A stretch of DNA of 64,000 bases. Source: Parietaria judaica. Lineage: Eukaryota > Streptophyta > Magnoliopsida > Rosales > Urticaceae. Each line of letters starts with the position of its first letter. The stretch's first letter is position 1. Under the pieces are notes generated by a model. The model was not told where the DNA came from. It was given only the letters and a program-made list of their open reading frames with translations, and did not search any database. The translations under genes were made by a program, and so were the position numbers. Location: the NCBI GenBank assembly GCA_954871525.1, contig OX940869.1:15741001-15805000 (forward strand). The letters run 5' to 3'. This document shows, one piece after another, positions 1 through 11,143 of this stretch.

Positions 1-99
1 TCGTTTCCTATTTGACGTCGTTCTTGACACCCATTTTTCCTTGTCGTTTCTGTTCGTCACTCGAAACAAAACCCAGACCATTCCTAAAGCCCTAGTCAG

Positions 100-118
100 A
101 CTCTCTCTCTCTCTCTCT
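100..118 (+). repeat. (CT)n microsatellite in PPR leader
   Basis: About nine CT dinucleotides immediately upstream of the PPR start codon. Pyrimidine-rich tracts of this kind are common in plant 5' leaders and core promoters. Confidence 0.8.
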
Positions 119-137
119 GCACAGCGAGATCGAAGCT

Positions 138-2111
138 ATGACGAGACTCTCATGGCGTCTTCTTCAGTTTCGACCTCGCGTTGCTCAACGCACTCTCATG
201 CCCGTACACCATTCCCACTCGGAGCTACCTAACATCGGCTCGCTCCGATCTCTCACTTCGCTCCTTCACGGTAACCTATCTCCTTCGCTACCAGTATTCT
301 CTCCTCGTTTCTCCGATTCCATAAACCCTAGGAACCAGGCAATCCGTAGATTCTCGTCCGAATCAGAGCTTGAAACCGAAGATTCCGATCACTTGGTTGT
401 TATAGAAGCTTTTGCGGAACCGAGGAGTTCGGAGGAGATTAGGGAGGCTTTGGAGGCTAAGAATGTGGTGATTAGCCATGAATGGATCTTGAGTGTCTTG
501 GAAAGGCTCGAATCTTCGCCCGACGTCGCGAGGAAGTTCTTCGATTGGGTTTCGGAGAGAGAGGAGAAGAGGCTGAGCTCGAAGTCGTACAATTTGATGC
601 TGAGGATTCTGGGGGCGAATGGGAATGTGAGCGAGTTTTGGGATTTGTTTGAGGTGATGAAGGCAAAAGGGTATGGCATTTCGAAGGGCGTGAGAGATGG
701 AGTTCTGGAGAAGATGAAGAAAGAAGGGACGATCGGTGATGTTAAGAAGTTGAAGCGCGTTTATAATTCGGGTTCGATTGATAATTCGGAAGAGAAGATC
801 TCATCGAAGGTTTCTAGGATCGTTAGGAATGATGTTTGGAGTGATGATGTCGAGAAGCAGCTGCGTGATCATGGCGTAACGTTTTCGAGTGATATGGTTG
901 AATCGGTGCTTGAGAGTCTGGGGACGGAGCCGATAAAAGCTCTCCTCTTTTTTCGGTGGCTGGAAGAGTCCGGTATGTTCAAGCATGACGGAAAGACTTA
1001 TAACGCCGCGACGAAGGTTCTTGGAAGGGAAGATTGCTCTGATAGTTTCTGGAAAGTGGTTGATGAGATGAAGAGTTCCGAGATGGAATTCGATGCTTGG
1101 ACTTTTTCTGTGCTCCTAGGGCGGTTTTGCAAAAGAAGAATGATCGAAGATGCGGTAAACTTGTATGAGTTTGCAATGAAGGGTCCCAAAAACAAACCTT
1201 CGACTGATTGTTGTGGGGTTTTTCTGCTGAAGAAAATAGCGGTGGCTAAGAATTTTTCTATCGATCTGTTTTCCCGTGTTTTGAAGACTTTCATCGGCAA
1301 TGGAATCTTGTTGACGGATTCTACGCTTGAAGCTGTTGTAAAGTCTTTAAGAAGCGTTAATAAGATTGAAGTAAGCCCGAAGGTCTTGAAGGCAATGGAG
1401 GAATGTGGATACGTTGCTAGTGCCAACATGAAGAGTAAACTTGTATTTGTTCTCTCAACGTGCAAGAAAAAGAAAGAAGCCGTCAAGCTCGTAAAAACCT
1501 TTGAAGCATCCAGTAAACCCCGGGATTGGAGCACGAGAAAGTCCCTTATACAGGGACTCTGTTTGGTGGGAGACCTCGAAAAGGCTTCAGATTGTCTCCA
1601 ATATATGGTCAAGAGGGAGGGCATTGCCGATGCTGATTATCCTCTAGATTCGATAGTGGTCGGATATTGCAAAAGGAACAAGGCGAACGAAGCGTACAAG
1701 CTGCTTCACGAGTTGGTTACCGAGAAACAAGTGAAACCATGGCATACCACGTACCAAGTGTTGATAACCAGTTTACTCGCACAGCGCGGTTTCAGCGATG
1801 CTTTGTATCTTCAGGGGTTGATGAAAAGCCAGGACTTCCCACCTTTTGTTGACCCGTTCGTCGAATACGTCTCAAAGTCGGGAACAGGAGACGAAGCTAT
1901 TGCTTTCCTCAACGCTACCTCCAAAAGGATTGCATCGACCTCATTGTTTCTCCGAGTTTTCGAAGCCTACTTCAAGGTTGGAAGGCAGAACGAAGCCCAA
2001 AACTTCCTTTCACAATGCCCGACTTTGATCCGAAATTATCCCGACGTTTTGGATCTCTTTGCATCGGCAAACCCCGGAAAAGGTGCAGCTGTTTCTCCTT
2101 TGACTGCTTAG
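138..2111 (+). CDS. P-class pentatricopeptide repeat (PPR) protein, probably mitochondrial
   Basis: Intronless frame of 657 codons. PPR proteins bind organelle RNA and act in its processing, stability or translation. The first ~75 residues are rich in Arg and Ser with almost no acidic residues, as in a mitochondrial transit peptide. PPR-like helical pairs are visible near residues 149-182, 318-352 and in the C-terminal third (a 'VVGYCKRNKANEAYKLL' type repeat followed by 'TYQVLITSLL'). Repeats are divergent and interspersed with non-canonical helices, and no E, DYW or SMR extension is seen, so I place it in the P class. The ATG at 138 follows a CT-rich leader; an overlapping upstream ATG at 41 opens only a short frame. 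It resembles the small Arabidopsis group containing At3g02490, from memory of the family rather than a search. The RNA target is unknown. Confidence 0.88.
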   Translation: MTRLSWRLLQFRPRVAQRTLMPVHHSHSELPNIGSLRSLTSLLHGNLSPSLPVFSPRFSDSINPRNQAIRRFSSESELETEDSDHLVVIEAFAEPRSSEEIREALEAKNVVISHEWILSVLERLESSPDVARKFFDWVSEREEKRLSSKSYNLMLRILGANGNVSEFWDLFEVMKAKGYGISKGVRDGVLEKMKKEGTIGDVKKLKRVYNSGSIDNSEEKISSKVSRIVRNDVWSDDVEKQLRDHGVTFSSDMVESVLESLGTEPIKALLFFRWLEESGMFKHDGKTYNAATKVLGREDCSDSFWKVVDEMKSSEMEFDAWTFSVLLGRFCKRRMIEDAVNLYEFAMKGPKNKPSTDCCGVFLLKKIAVAKNFSIDLFSRVLKTFIGNGILLTDSTLEAVVKSLRSVNKIEVSPKVLKAMEECGYVASANMKSKLVFVLSTCKKKKEAVKLVKTFEASSKPRDWSTRKSLIQGLCLVGDLEKASDCLQYMVKREGIADADYPLDSIVVGYCKRNKANEAYKLLHELVTEKQVKPWHTTYQVLITSLLAQRGFSDALYLQGLMKSQDFPPFVDPFVEYVSKSGTGDEAIAFLNATSKRIASTSLFLRVFEAYFKVGRQNEAQNFLSQCPTLIRNYPDVLDLFASANPGKGAAVSPLTA

Positions 2112-2297
2112 GTTAGCAAGCGAAACCTTTGATCTGGAAAATTATTTTTTCTTTTGCCGTTAGTGCTGCAAATAAGTGATATCTTTTGGGCTCGTGTATT
2201 TCTTGCGACGTACTTTAAATGCCTGATTCGGATCATTTTGGATTTGATTATCATTGGGATTCATCATTCTTATATATTTCATTCGCTGTTTCTAAGT

Positions 2298-2299
<2 letters not shown>

Positions 2300-2337
<38 letters not shown>
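2300..2337. repeat. (TA)n microsatellite
   Basis: A run of about 19 TA dinucleotides some 190 bp beyond the PPR stop codon. The stretch between the stop and the next element holds nothing else I can identify. Confidence 0.9.
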
Positions 2338-2339
<2 letters not shown>

Positions 2340-2411
2340 ATATTATGAAAATACTGAATAATATTCACGAATTAACACATCCACATGTGTGTAATGAATA
2401 TATATGGGATT

Positions 2412-2933
2412 TAGGGGTGAACAACGAATATTCGGTGCGGTTTTCTCAAAATAATAGACCGAATACCGTATTTTGGTATTTTTATAAGGAAAACCGAGTA
2501 ACCTATAAGATAACAACCACATTTACTGTATATTTGGTATTCGGTTTCGGTACGGTAATATCGGTATCTTAACCGCATTTACCACTTCGAAGAATATGAC
2601 AAAAATCTACTAAAAATATTAATCAATATATATAAAAAATTTCAATAACATAGTCATTAATTAAGAAAACGATGTAAAACATAGACGTTGAAATAAACTC
2701 GGTAAGTACCATATAAGTAGATGTTAATAAAATTTTCAAAATAAAATATAAAATTATATGCTAAACTTATGTCATATGCGGCAAATTAAGTTTCCAATTC
2801 GGTTTATTTTATAATAACCAAATATCGTAATTGAGTAGTATATCGGTTTTCAGTTTCTATTCGATAAATTTGGTTTTAACCGTTTAAATTTTCGATTTGA
2901 TATTCAGTTTACGATTTATTTTGTCCACCCGTA
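2412..2933. mobile_element. hAT-like non-autonomous element (522 bp)
   Basis: Starts TAGGGGTGAACAA and ends TTGTCCACCCGTA; the two ends are imperfect inverted repeats (11 of 13). Flanks are ATGGGATT at 2404-2411 and ACGGGATT at 2934-2941, an 8-bp target duplication with one mismatch, the length expected for hAT transposons. The interior has many 'accgaata' and 'ttcggt' words in both orientations, a pattern common in hAT-derived MITEs. It has no coding capacity. Class is inferred from ends and duplication length. Confidence 0.68.
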
Positions 2934-2941
2934 ACGGGATT

Positions 2942-3415
2942 CATTGATTAGTTGAATCTTGGGGTGTTTGAGGTTTGTTGTAGTGAAGACAAATGGTTGG
3001 CCAAGCGGGCATGGAATGAGACTTGACAATGTGAGCAAAACGTGATGAGTGTGACACAACAAACACACCTTCTCTCAGATTCTTTCTTCATTTCCTTTGA
3101 ATATTAAGCTTTTCATTCAACACCCCCTTGTTTCTTACTTACTATTAATATTTAAAGTAATTGGAACTAATGCCCCCCTCAACTTTTCAGGTTGATGCAC
3201 TTTGCTCATGAATTTATTTTCTTTTCTTTTTTCTTTGTGCAGCAATGCTCCCACTTTAAAAAAAGAATCACATTGCCCTTACAAAACTACATTAAAAAAA
3301 AAAAAAAAAAACCTTTATTTGCAACACCCGACTTGGGCGGGAGTATTTTATGAATTTTATTCCTCTCAACGGTTTTTGAACAACTTGACTCATTGATTGC
3401 TTCACAATAGTCTCA
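2942..3415. other. Spacer, nothing recognised
   Basis: AT-rich DNA between two small transposons with a 16-A run near 3294-3310. No gene, RNA gene or transposon end was found. Confidence 0.5.
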
Positions 3416-3424
3416 TAATATATT

Positions 3425-3893
3425 GGGTTAATGACGGCAAAAATACTTAAAGTTTGGTCAAAGAACCCCTCGTGTACCCAAAGTTTAAAAGTGGTGGCAA
3501 AAATATCCAAAGTTGCATTTGGGGAGTTGACCACTCCATTCTCGTAACGCTGTTAACTTACCCGTTAACTCTGGCCACGTGGACAAACGTGGGTTGCTGA
3601 CAAAATAATTTTTGCCACGTGAACGAGCCCACATCAGCCTCGTTTACGACAAAACAAGGAATTAAACCCCTAATTAATACTATTTAACACAACTAATTGA
3701 ACCTCTAATGATTACACTTAATAAAACAGATTTGTCCACGTGACCAGAATTAATAGGTAAGTTAACGGCGTTACGAGAATGGAGTGGTCAACTCCCCAAA
3801 TGTGACTTTGGGTATTTTTGCCACCACTTTTAAACTTTGGGTACACGAGGGGTTCTTTGACCAAACTTTAGGTATTTTTGCCGTCATTAACCC
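3425..3893. mobile_element. Mutator-type MITE with long inverted repeats (469 bp)
   Basis: Arms 3425-3562 and 3756-3893 are each about 138 bp and nearly perfect inverted repeats, beginning GGGTTAATGACGGC. Flanks are identical 9-bp duplications TAATATATT at 3416-3424 and 3894-3902. A 9-bp duplication with long terminal repeats is the signature of Mutator-like elements. The 193-bp centre is AT-rich and non-coding. It can fold into one long hairpin. Confidence 0.85.
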
Positions 3894-3902
3894 TAATATA
3901 TT

Positions 3903-4322
3903 ATATGGTAGTATATTGACCACTTTAGTGATCAATTGACAAAAAATGCCTTCAAGTAATTCTTATATTGGTAACAACATTTTTTGTTATTTTTAACGCA
4001 AAATAACAATGTGCTCAGATTGATGCTAAAAAACAAATTTCATAAGGAAAAATACACCAAGAAAAATTCACAAGACATTTCTACCGATTACTCTTAATAT
4101 TTATTTAATTTTTTGTGCATACCAACAAAGGGCAGTGAATGCTCCCGAGTCGTGAGGGTCAGTGGGGGACAAAATTGGCCATCATTCCGTTATGATTAGT
4201 AGCTGTTATTTCCCCCCAATAAAAGTGTATTATCCTTTGTTTTTCATCAGATACAGCCTACAGGGACCAAATTATAGATTAGATAAACAAAAATAAAATA
4301 AAATATTTCAAGTATTAATAGA
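3903..4322. other. Spacer, nothing recognised
   Basis: AT-rich stretch between the MITE and the retrotransposon target duplication. No gene or repeat seen. Confidence 0.5.
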
Positions 4323-4327
4323 ATGAG

Positions 4328-4836
4328 TGATGTAGGCGCAAAACTACACCGCTAAGGGCGACTTTGATCGTTGATTCGACGCACGAATACCCAATCGAAA
4401 TCCTTCCGAAAACCTGTTGATTCAACAATGAATACCAGATTTTTGGGCAACAAAATCGAATTCTCAAGAACACGAAATTGGGGAAAACACAAGGTTTTTT
4501 TTTTCTTAATCCAAAAGCTCCTGTCAAAATACATTAGTGAGGCTTAAATACCTCAGCCCAAATGAAACCCTAAGGCAACCGAGAGTCAAAACTAAACTGA
4601 CAATAAAAAAGGGTAAAAATGTCAAACTGCGCACAGAATTAAAAACCCGCGCAAAACACACTAAAATGATAAAACTGTGTATATTTGTTGACTTCTCCGA
4701 GTAGATAACTTCCGTAGCCTCGAATCGATACGTAGAACGCGGAAAACGGACACCCGAGTAAAGAGATATGATGGTTCAAAGTTGAGCGGGCTGAATGCAT
4801 CAGCTCTGCATCTCGGCATCATTCAGCTCTGCATCA
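4328..4836 (-). repeat. 3' LTR of CRM-like element
   Basis: 509-bp copy bounded by TGATG and CATCA. It holds the final codons and stop (4800-4802, minus strand) of the integrase frame. Confidence 0.9.
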
Positions 4837-6606
4837 TTCCCTCCGGGCTGGAGAGAATTCGTTCTCGAAGTCTTGGCGTCGTCTTCTGAATAGTCATCAT
4901 GGAAAGGAATGAGATGCTTCACGTTGAACACGTCAGCGGTGCGGATGTGACGACGGTAGGCATTGGCGTTGATTTTCTCAACGATCTCCACTGGTCCAAT
5001 CTTCTTGGCTGCTTAGTGAGGACAGCCCACACGAAATCACCGACCTCGAACTCAACGTGACGACGGCACTAGTCGGCATGAGCCTTGTAACGAGCATTAG
5101 CGGCGGAGAGGTTGTCGCGTACCGTCTTGTGGACGTCTAGCAGACCCGCGACAAAATCAGCGGCTTTCCCGTGCATCTTCTCCATGCTCGGTATAGGAAT
5201 GAGATCCAAAGGCCCACGTGGTTGAGAGGAATAAACAATTTGAAAAGGGTTGAAACCTGTGCTCCGATTGACGGCATGGTTGTGAGCAAACTCGGCTTGG
5301 CTAAGCTTTTGGTCCCATCCTTTTGGGTGATCGCCGACGAGGCACCGAAGTAGATTACGAAGGGAGCGATTGACTACCTCGGTTTGTTCGTCAGTCTGTG
5401 GATGATAAGCGCTACTAAAATCAAGCTTCGTATTAACCATTTTCCACAAGCTCCGCCAAAAGTGGCTGATGAACCGCGTATCACGATCGGACACAATCGA
5501 TGCCGGAAGTCCATGAAGACGATAAACATCGCGGAAGAACAATTGAGCAACATTGACGGCATTTGTGGTCTTCTTACATGGGATAAAATGTGCCATTTTA
5601 GAGAAACGATCGACTACAACAAAGATCGAGTCGTTACCTCGCTGAGTCCGCGGCAATCCTAGCACGAAGTCCATGCTAATTTTTGTCCATGGCCGAGATG
5701 GAACATGCAGCGGCATGTAAAGCACCACGTTGGTCGCACCGCCCTTGGAAACTTGACAAATACGGACCCGCTGCACGTACCGGTGAACTTCGCTACGCAT
5801 ACCTGGCCAAAAGTAAGAAGATTGAACAAGTTGAAGCGTCCGATATCGTCCAATGTGTCCCTCACCATGTAACTCCTGTATAATCTGTAGCCGCAAGCTG
5901 CATTCCGGAACACACAATTGATCTCCGCGGAAAAGGAAACCGTTGTGTAGGAGAAAGTCCGAACGCTTGCCGGTTTGGACATCGGCGAAGATAGTCGAGA
6001 AATACGGGTCAGAAGGGAACAATTCTTTGAACGACTCGAACCCGGGCACCTCGACTCTCATGGTTAGCAGTAAACTGGTCCGACAGCTAAGGGCATCGGC
6101 AACACAATTGGTAACACCCGCTTTGTGCTTCGAGGAAAGAAATCCACCTCGCATGACGAGCGGACACTTTTTCTTGGCGATGCACCGGAGACCTTCTCGC
6201 TAAAATACGCCACGGGTCGACCGCTTTGACTAAGAACAGCCCTTATACCCGTCTTTGAGGCGTCTGTGTGAAGCACGAACGGTCGTGAAAAATCTGGAAG
6301 TACTAAGATAGGCACAGTGGTGAGCTTTTCCTTGATCCACTCAAAAGCCGCATCGGCATCGCTTGTCCACTTGAACTGAGTACCGCGCATACAATCTGTG
6401 AGTGGTGCCATGATCTCGCTGAAATGGGAGACAAAACGACGATAAAATGAAGCGAGACCGTGAAAGCTTCGTACCTCTGTGATTGACTTCGGCCTAGGCC
6501 AATTCCGAACCACCTCAATTTTTGCTTCGTCAACCTGTAACCCGTCACCAGAAATAACATAGCCGAGGAATAAGACTTTCAGCGTCATGAACACACACTT
6601 CTTCAC
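4800..6606 (-). pseudogene. RNase H and integrase of CRM-like element, broken
   Basis: 6606-6064 has the Ty3-type RNase H beginning FVLHTDASKTGI. After a frameshift near 6150, frame 6154-5069 carries the integrase: an HHCC zinc finger in which the first cysteine appears to be arginine (VRICQ), then the DDE core with MDFVLGLPR, IVSDRDTRF and YHPQTDEQTE. A further frameshift near 5000-5060 leads to the tail 4991-4800 (DVFNVKHLIPFH), which reads across the purine tract into the 3' LTR. No classical chromodomain is visible. Confidence 0.88.
4837..4847 (-). other. Polypurine tract
   Basis: Minus strand CCCGGAGGGAA abuts the 3' LTR, the position of the plus-strand primer. It lies inside the integrase tail coding sequence. 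Confidence 0.65.
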
Positions 6607-6618
6607 CGCGGCATAAAA

Positions 6619-8066
6619 CTACTCTTTTCGTAGCGCTTTGAGCACTTCTCGCACATGCTCAAGGTGTGTGTCAAGGTCGGCGCTATAAATCAGAATATCG
6701 TCGAAGTACACGACGACAAAACGGCCAATGAAAGGGTGCAAAAGCTTATTCATTACTCGCATAAAAGTGCTTGGGGCGTTTGACAAACCAAATGGCATTA
6801 CCATCCACCCGTACAATCCCTCGCGTGTTTTAAACGCTGATTTCCACTCATCTCCGGGCCGCATACGAATCTGATAATACCCGCTCTTCAAGTCCAACCG
6901 TGAAAAGACTTTGGCACCGCTAATATGATCCAACAAATCATCAAGACGAGGAATGGGAAAACGATACCTCACGGTGATTTTATTCACTGCTCGGTTGTCC
7001 ACGCACATACGCCAAGACCCGTCCTTCTTCGGCGTCAACAAAGCCGGAACCGCTATAGGACTCATGCTCTCCCGTATGTGTCCTTTCGCGAGAAGCTCTT
7101 CGACTTGTCTCTGTAGCTCTTCGTGCTCGCTCGGACTCATCCTATAGTGCGGTCGGTGAGGAAAGGCTGCTCCCGGCTCTAGATCAATATGGTGTTGGAT
7201 GTCTCGGAGAGGGGGAAGACCGTCTGGGAGGTCCTCGGGGAATACATCTCGGAACTCAGCCAATAACGGAGCGACCGCATCGGGAACAAGGCTGTTTTTG
7301 GTAATTTCTTTTCCGAGAAGCACATAAACCATCTCGGAAGTCTTCATCTCATCTCCGAACTGTGCAATTGTCAATAAACTTGAGTTCGTGCCGCTGCTCG
7401 GCGCTGATTTTTTTGCTACAGTCCTCTCGACGGGCTTGCTCCGCACTAGAACGATCTTTACTCCTTCGAACACAAAACTATAGGAATTTGTTCGACCATC
7501 GTGAGTCATCTTCCTGTCAAATTGCCACGGCCTCCCAAGCAAAAGGTGACAAGCATCCATATTCACAACATCACACCATACTTCATCACGGTACTTTGTA
7601 CCCACAAAAATGAAATCAAAGCGCGTTTTGAAACAGTTACGTCGCCGCCTCGTTTCAGCCACGCGAGCTTGTACGGTTTCGGATGTTGCTCGGTCTTCAC
7701 ATTCAATTTATGCACCGCTTCCTCGGAAACAATGTTCTCGCAACTCCCGGCGTCAATGACGAATCTACACACCTTGCCAAGAATGGTGCACGTCGATTGA
7801 AAAATCTTTTTCCGCAACCAATCTTCTTCGGGTACTATAGGTGTTAAACATGCTCGTCGCACAACCAAAGATAAGCCTACATCTCCCTCAACGAACTCTT
7901 CATCATACACGTCTTCATCATATAAGGGCTGCTCATATTCTTCCACGTCCTCGCTACGATCTTCGATAATTAGAGCTCTTTTCCAGCTTTTCTTGCAATC
8001 GACTTGACGATGTCCGAGTTCCCCACAAGTAAAGCACTTTACGGTGCTCGAAATCGCTCCACGCAC
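6619..8066 (-). pseudogene. Zinc knuckle, protease and reverse transcriptase of CRM-like element, broken
   Basis: The frame 8066-7563 carries a CCHC knuckle (CFTCGELGHRQVDC) and then a retropepsin-like region around IDAGSCENIVS. A frameshift near 7600-7660 leads into 7662-6619, which holds the reverse transcriptase: [12 protein letters not shown] in the palm, [11 protein letters not shown], and the catalytic YFDD box followed by ILIYS. An in-frame TAG at 6619-6621 interrupts the join to RNase H. Residues of the catalytic box are intact, but the polyprotein is not. Confidence 0.88.
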
Positions 8067-8992
8067 AAAACTGGGGGCTGTTTGCTTGTTCGGGACAGAT
8101 CTGGTCGCTGTACTATATGTGGTGCGGTGTTTCCGGTCGAGTCCGATCGAGTGCTAGCAAACGGATTGATGAAAGGAGCTGAGTTGTTGCGACGCGACTG
8201 CTTTTCCACCGAAAGGGCTCTTTGAAAACCCGCTGAAACAGAAACTGTATCAAACATGTTTACCGTTTCTTGAATCTTAAATTTCAGCCCGCCAATATAC
8301 CTCGCGACAAGTTGGTCCTCCGTTTCCTGCACTTCGTTCCTCGCTAATAATTGATAAAAATCTGAAGTATACTCCTCAACCGTTCGAGTTTCTTGACGAA
8401 GATTTTGCAATCGTTGGTACACTACCCGTTGATAATTGTGGGGGAGAAACGCTGCTCGGAGGTGCTTCTTCATATTTTCCCACGATGCGATCTTTGGCTT
8501 GCCCATCCGATTCTGGGTGAGTTTCAACTGCTGCCACCAAGCCACTGCACGCCCTCTAAATCTCGTTGCAATTAACGCGACTCGTCGTTCATTGGGAACT
8601 CCTCGAAATTACAGAATTTCTTCAACCGTCGAGAGACAATCGAGAAACTCCTCCGCTTGAAGGCCTCCGTGAAATTCTGGAATATCAGTTTTAATCCCGG
8701 ACTCCCACCTCCGATCGTCTCTGTCATAGTTCCGCTGCGATCGGCGTCGGTTCAACGGTTGTTCATCGAGCAACTCTTCGTCTTTTAACGAATCTGTCAC
8801 GGATCCTTGCGGGTGACGGTCTCGTTGCTGCACACCTAAGAGGGCAGCCATCCTCTGTGTGATCGTCTCCACCATCTGCTCCGTGCGGTCGTCAAGAACC
8901 CGTGCAACCCGTTCTTCGAGTCGATTTCCATCATCACTCTCAAAGATCTCATCCAAACGCTGACTCCGTTGAACACTCCGTCGCGGCGGCAT
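8039..8992 (-). pseudogene. gag of CRM-like element, broken
   Basis: Starts at a Met followed by PPRRSVQRSQR, 16 bp beyond the primer site. Part one (to 8609) has an acidic and basic N-terminal region; part two (8545-8039) is the retrotransposon gag core with the WENMKKHLRAAFLP motif and capsid-like helices. The two parts are in the same frame, separated by an in-frame TAA at 8609-8611. A frameshift near 8045 separates gag from the zinc knuckle that follows. Capsid formation is the family role. It cannot be translated whole. Confidence 0.85.
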
Positions 8993-9007
8993 CGTCAAGA
9001 TCGTAAC

Positions 9008-9019
9008 GCTCTGATACCA
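9008..9019 (-). other. Primer binding site, initiator tRNA-Met
   Basis: Minus strand reads TGGTATCAGAGC three bases after the 5' LTR. This is the complement of the 3' end of plant initiator tRNA-Met and the usual primer for many Ty3/gypsy and Ty1/copia elements. Confidence 0.9.
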
Positions 9020-9022
9020 AAC

Positions 9023-9535
9023 TGATGTAGGCACAAAACTACACCGCTAAGGGAGACTTTAATTGTTGATTCGACACACGAATACCCAATCGAAATCCTT
9101 TCGAAAACCTATTGATTCAACAATGAATACCAGATTTTTGGGCAACAAAATCGAATTCTCAAGAACACGAAATTGGGGAAAACACAAGGTTTTTTTTTTC
9201 TTAATCCAAAAGCTCCTGGAAAAATACATCAGTGAGGCTTAAATACCTCAACCCAAATGAAACCCTAAGGCAACCAAGAGTCAAAACTAAATTGACAATA
9301 AAAAAAAAGGGTAAAAATGTCAAACTGCGCACAGACTTAAAAACCCGCGCAAAACACACTAAAATGATAAAACTATGTATATTTGTTGACTTCTCCGAGT
9401 AGATAACTTCCGTAGCTTCGAATCGATACGTAGAACGCAGAAAACGGACACCCGAGTAAAGAGATACGATGGTTCAAAGTCGAGCGGGCTGGAATGCATC
9501 AGCTCTGCATCTCGGCATCATTCAGCTCTGCATCA
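9023..9535 (-). repeat. 5' LTR of CRM-like element
   Basis: 513-bp copy, about 96% identical to 4328-4836 by eye, mostly transitions. It would contain the element promoter. Confidence 0.9.
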
Positions 9536-9540
9536 ATGAG

Positions 9541-11125
9541 ATAGTTGACTAAAAAAATTTTAGTTATAGTCCATCAGAGAGGAGGGTACTCAAGTTCTTC
9601 CGGGACGGGCGAAGTGCCCAAATGAAATAAAAGTGCGTGACCATACTGTTCCGTCAAACTCATTTTTTTACCATTAATGTTCCATCACGTGTTAACCTCT
9701 AATCTTTCTTATTTTCAGTTTACTTTTTGACCACTTGTATCTTATAGATGTGAAAACGGTCGAAATAGACAAGTAATTCTATGAGGATAGTCAAACTAGG
9801 ATCGTTGATTTGGTGCAGAAATGCTTGATTGAAAAACATTCCTTTGCTTATTGATTCACGCATGAATGCTAGACTCAAGGCATCAAAATTGTATTCTTTC
9901 AAGAACTCGAATATGGAGAAACAAAAAAGTTTCAATTTTTCATTTCATCATCAACAACGGAAGTACAGAACAAAGCAAGACAATGTAAATAGTCTTTTGT
10001 TTCCCGAAATAAAATGAGAATCAAGGCAAAAATGAAAATAAATCGAAACAAATACTGCTAATGACGGAAAGTAAATAAACGAGTAAATGAAAGCAAATAA
10101 ACCGAAGATTGCAGCTTGGTAAATGTCGAGATCTTCGAGTTTGATTCTCGATCTTTCAGTCCACGATTTACATAAATAAATAAAAAAAAAAAAAACAAAA
10201 CAAAACAAGGAAAGAAAGAAAGAGGTTGGGTACTCTCCTCCATTAACTACAGCTTAGGTATCTTTACCTCAATTATCCCCAACAGAATTGAAGCCATTGA
10301 AAATTACAATTCACTAGTAATATCAAGAAATAACATTTTGATGCTTTTATAGAACTTAAAGTTGTAGCAGCTTGGGTGTATAGAAGGATTAGTCGTTTGT
10401 CATTGTTTGGCAAACAAATTATACAACTCTGACTACCATGCAATATTGTCAAATTTTGAAATGTGACAATACAAATCCCAATACTTTACGTTCTTGTCTA
10501 AGTTCAGATTCTAGTAGCGATGTTGAGCATAAAAGAAAAAGTGGGATTTTTAGCTTAATAAATATTGACAATGTTGTCAAGATAATAATTTTAATTTATC
10601 AAGCATAAATAGTCATACATCAAATGAATAATAAAGCATGCGAGTAATCAGTTCTTGAAGGTGATTAATCACTAACAAAATAGTCCAAGAGCTATAATGG
10701 TCCTCGGAATCTTAGTTTTAAAAGCAACTTCCAACCGATGATGGAGATTTACTTTTCGGACTATTAGAATTTGATAGACAATTATATGAGACTAATACTA
10801 GATTTATGGAGAAATTTACTGAATAATTCTTGATTTTTTTTTTTTTTGAATTAATGTCTTTTTAAATGGACCAATAATGCAGCGGAGCATAATTGAAATC
10901 GAAAAATATAAAAGTTCACAACGTTTAACTCTGACGAGTTTCACCACCCACACTAAATATCATTTTTTGTTCAATGGTAATCTTTCCCCTCTTCGACCGC
11001 TTCCGGTTTCTATACTAAGTGAATGTACAAGGAAAGAACAAAAATAATTAAAAGCATCATAATTGTCCACAATCTTCTCATATGATCACATAATTTATGG
11101 AGTTTCCGTCCTCTTTCGATCAATC
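9541..11125. other. AT-rich spacer with degraded repeats
   Basis: No gene found. It contains the LTR relic at 9835-9945. Near 10110-10200 a tRNA-like B-box word (GAGTTTGATTCTC) precedes an A-rich tract, which could be a short SINE relic, but I cannot find a duplication around it. The rest is featureless. Confidence 0.45.
9835..9945 (-). repeat. Diverged LTR relic related to the neighbouring CRM-like element
   Basis: The words 'ttgattcacgcatgaatg', 'caagaactcgaatatgg' and 'gagaaacaaaa' occur in the same order and spacing as in the LTRs at 4328 and 9023, with heavy divergence. It looks like an older fragment of the same LTR superfamily lying 300 bp outside the younger element. Confidence 0.55.
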
Positions 11126-11143
11126 AAGTCTTACAACCTATTA

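Larger units (their letters stand above)
4328..9535 (-). mobile_element. Decayed Ty3/gypsy LTR retrotransposon, CRM-like chromovirus
   Basis: A full-length 5.2-kb element on the minus strand. LTRs run 4328-4836 and 9023-9535, start TGATG and end CATCA, and are flanked by the 5-bp duplication ATGAG (4323-4327 and 9536-9540). Order on the minus strand is LTR, initiator-Met primer site, gag, protease, reverse transcriptase, RNase H, integrase, purine tract, LTR, which is the Ty3/gypsy order. The reading frame of the integrase tail runs into the 3' LTR and stops at 4800. To my knowledge this overlap is a trait of CRM (centromeric) chromoviruses, and the tail sequence resembles theirs. I counted about 20 substitutions between LTRs by eye (roughly 4%), so insertion is old. 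Several nonsense codons and frameshifts make it immobile on its own. Confidence 0.9.

Noticed and set aside
998..1624. Minus-strand frame of 208 codons
   Set aside because: It lies entirely under the PPR gene and matches nothing; a shadow of biased codon use.
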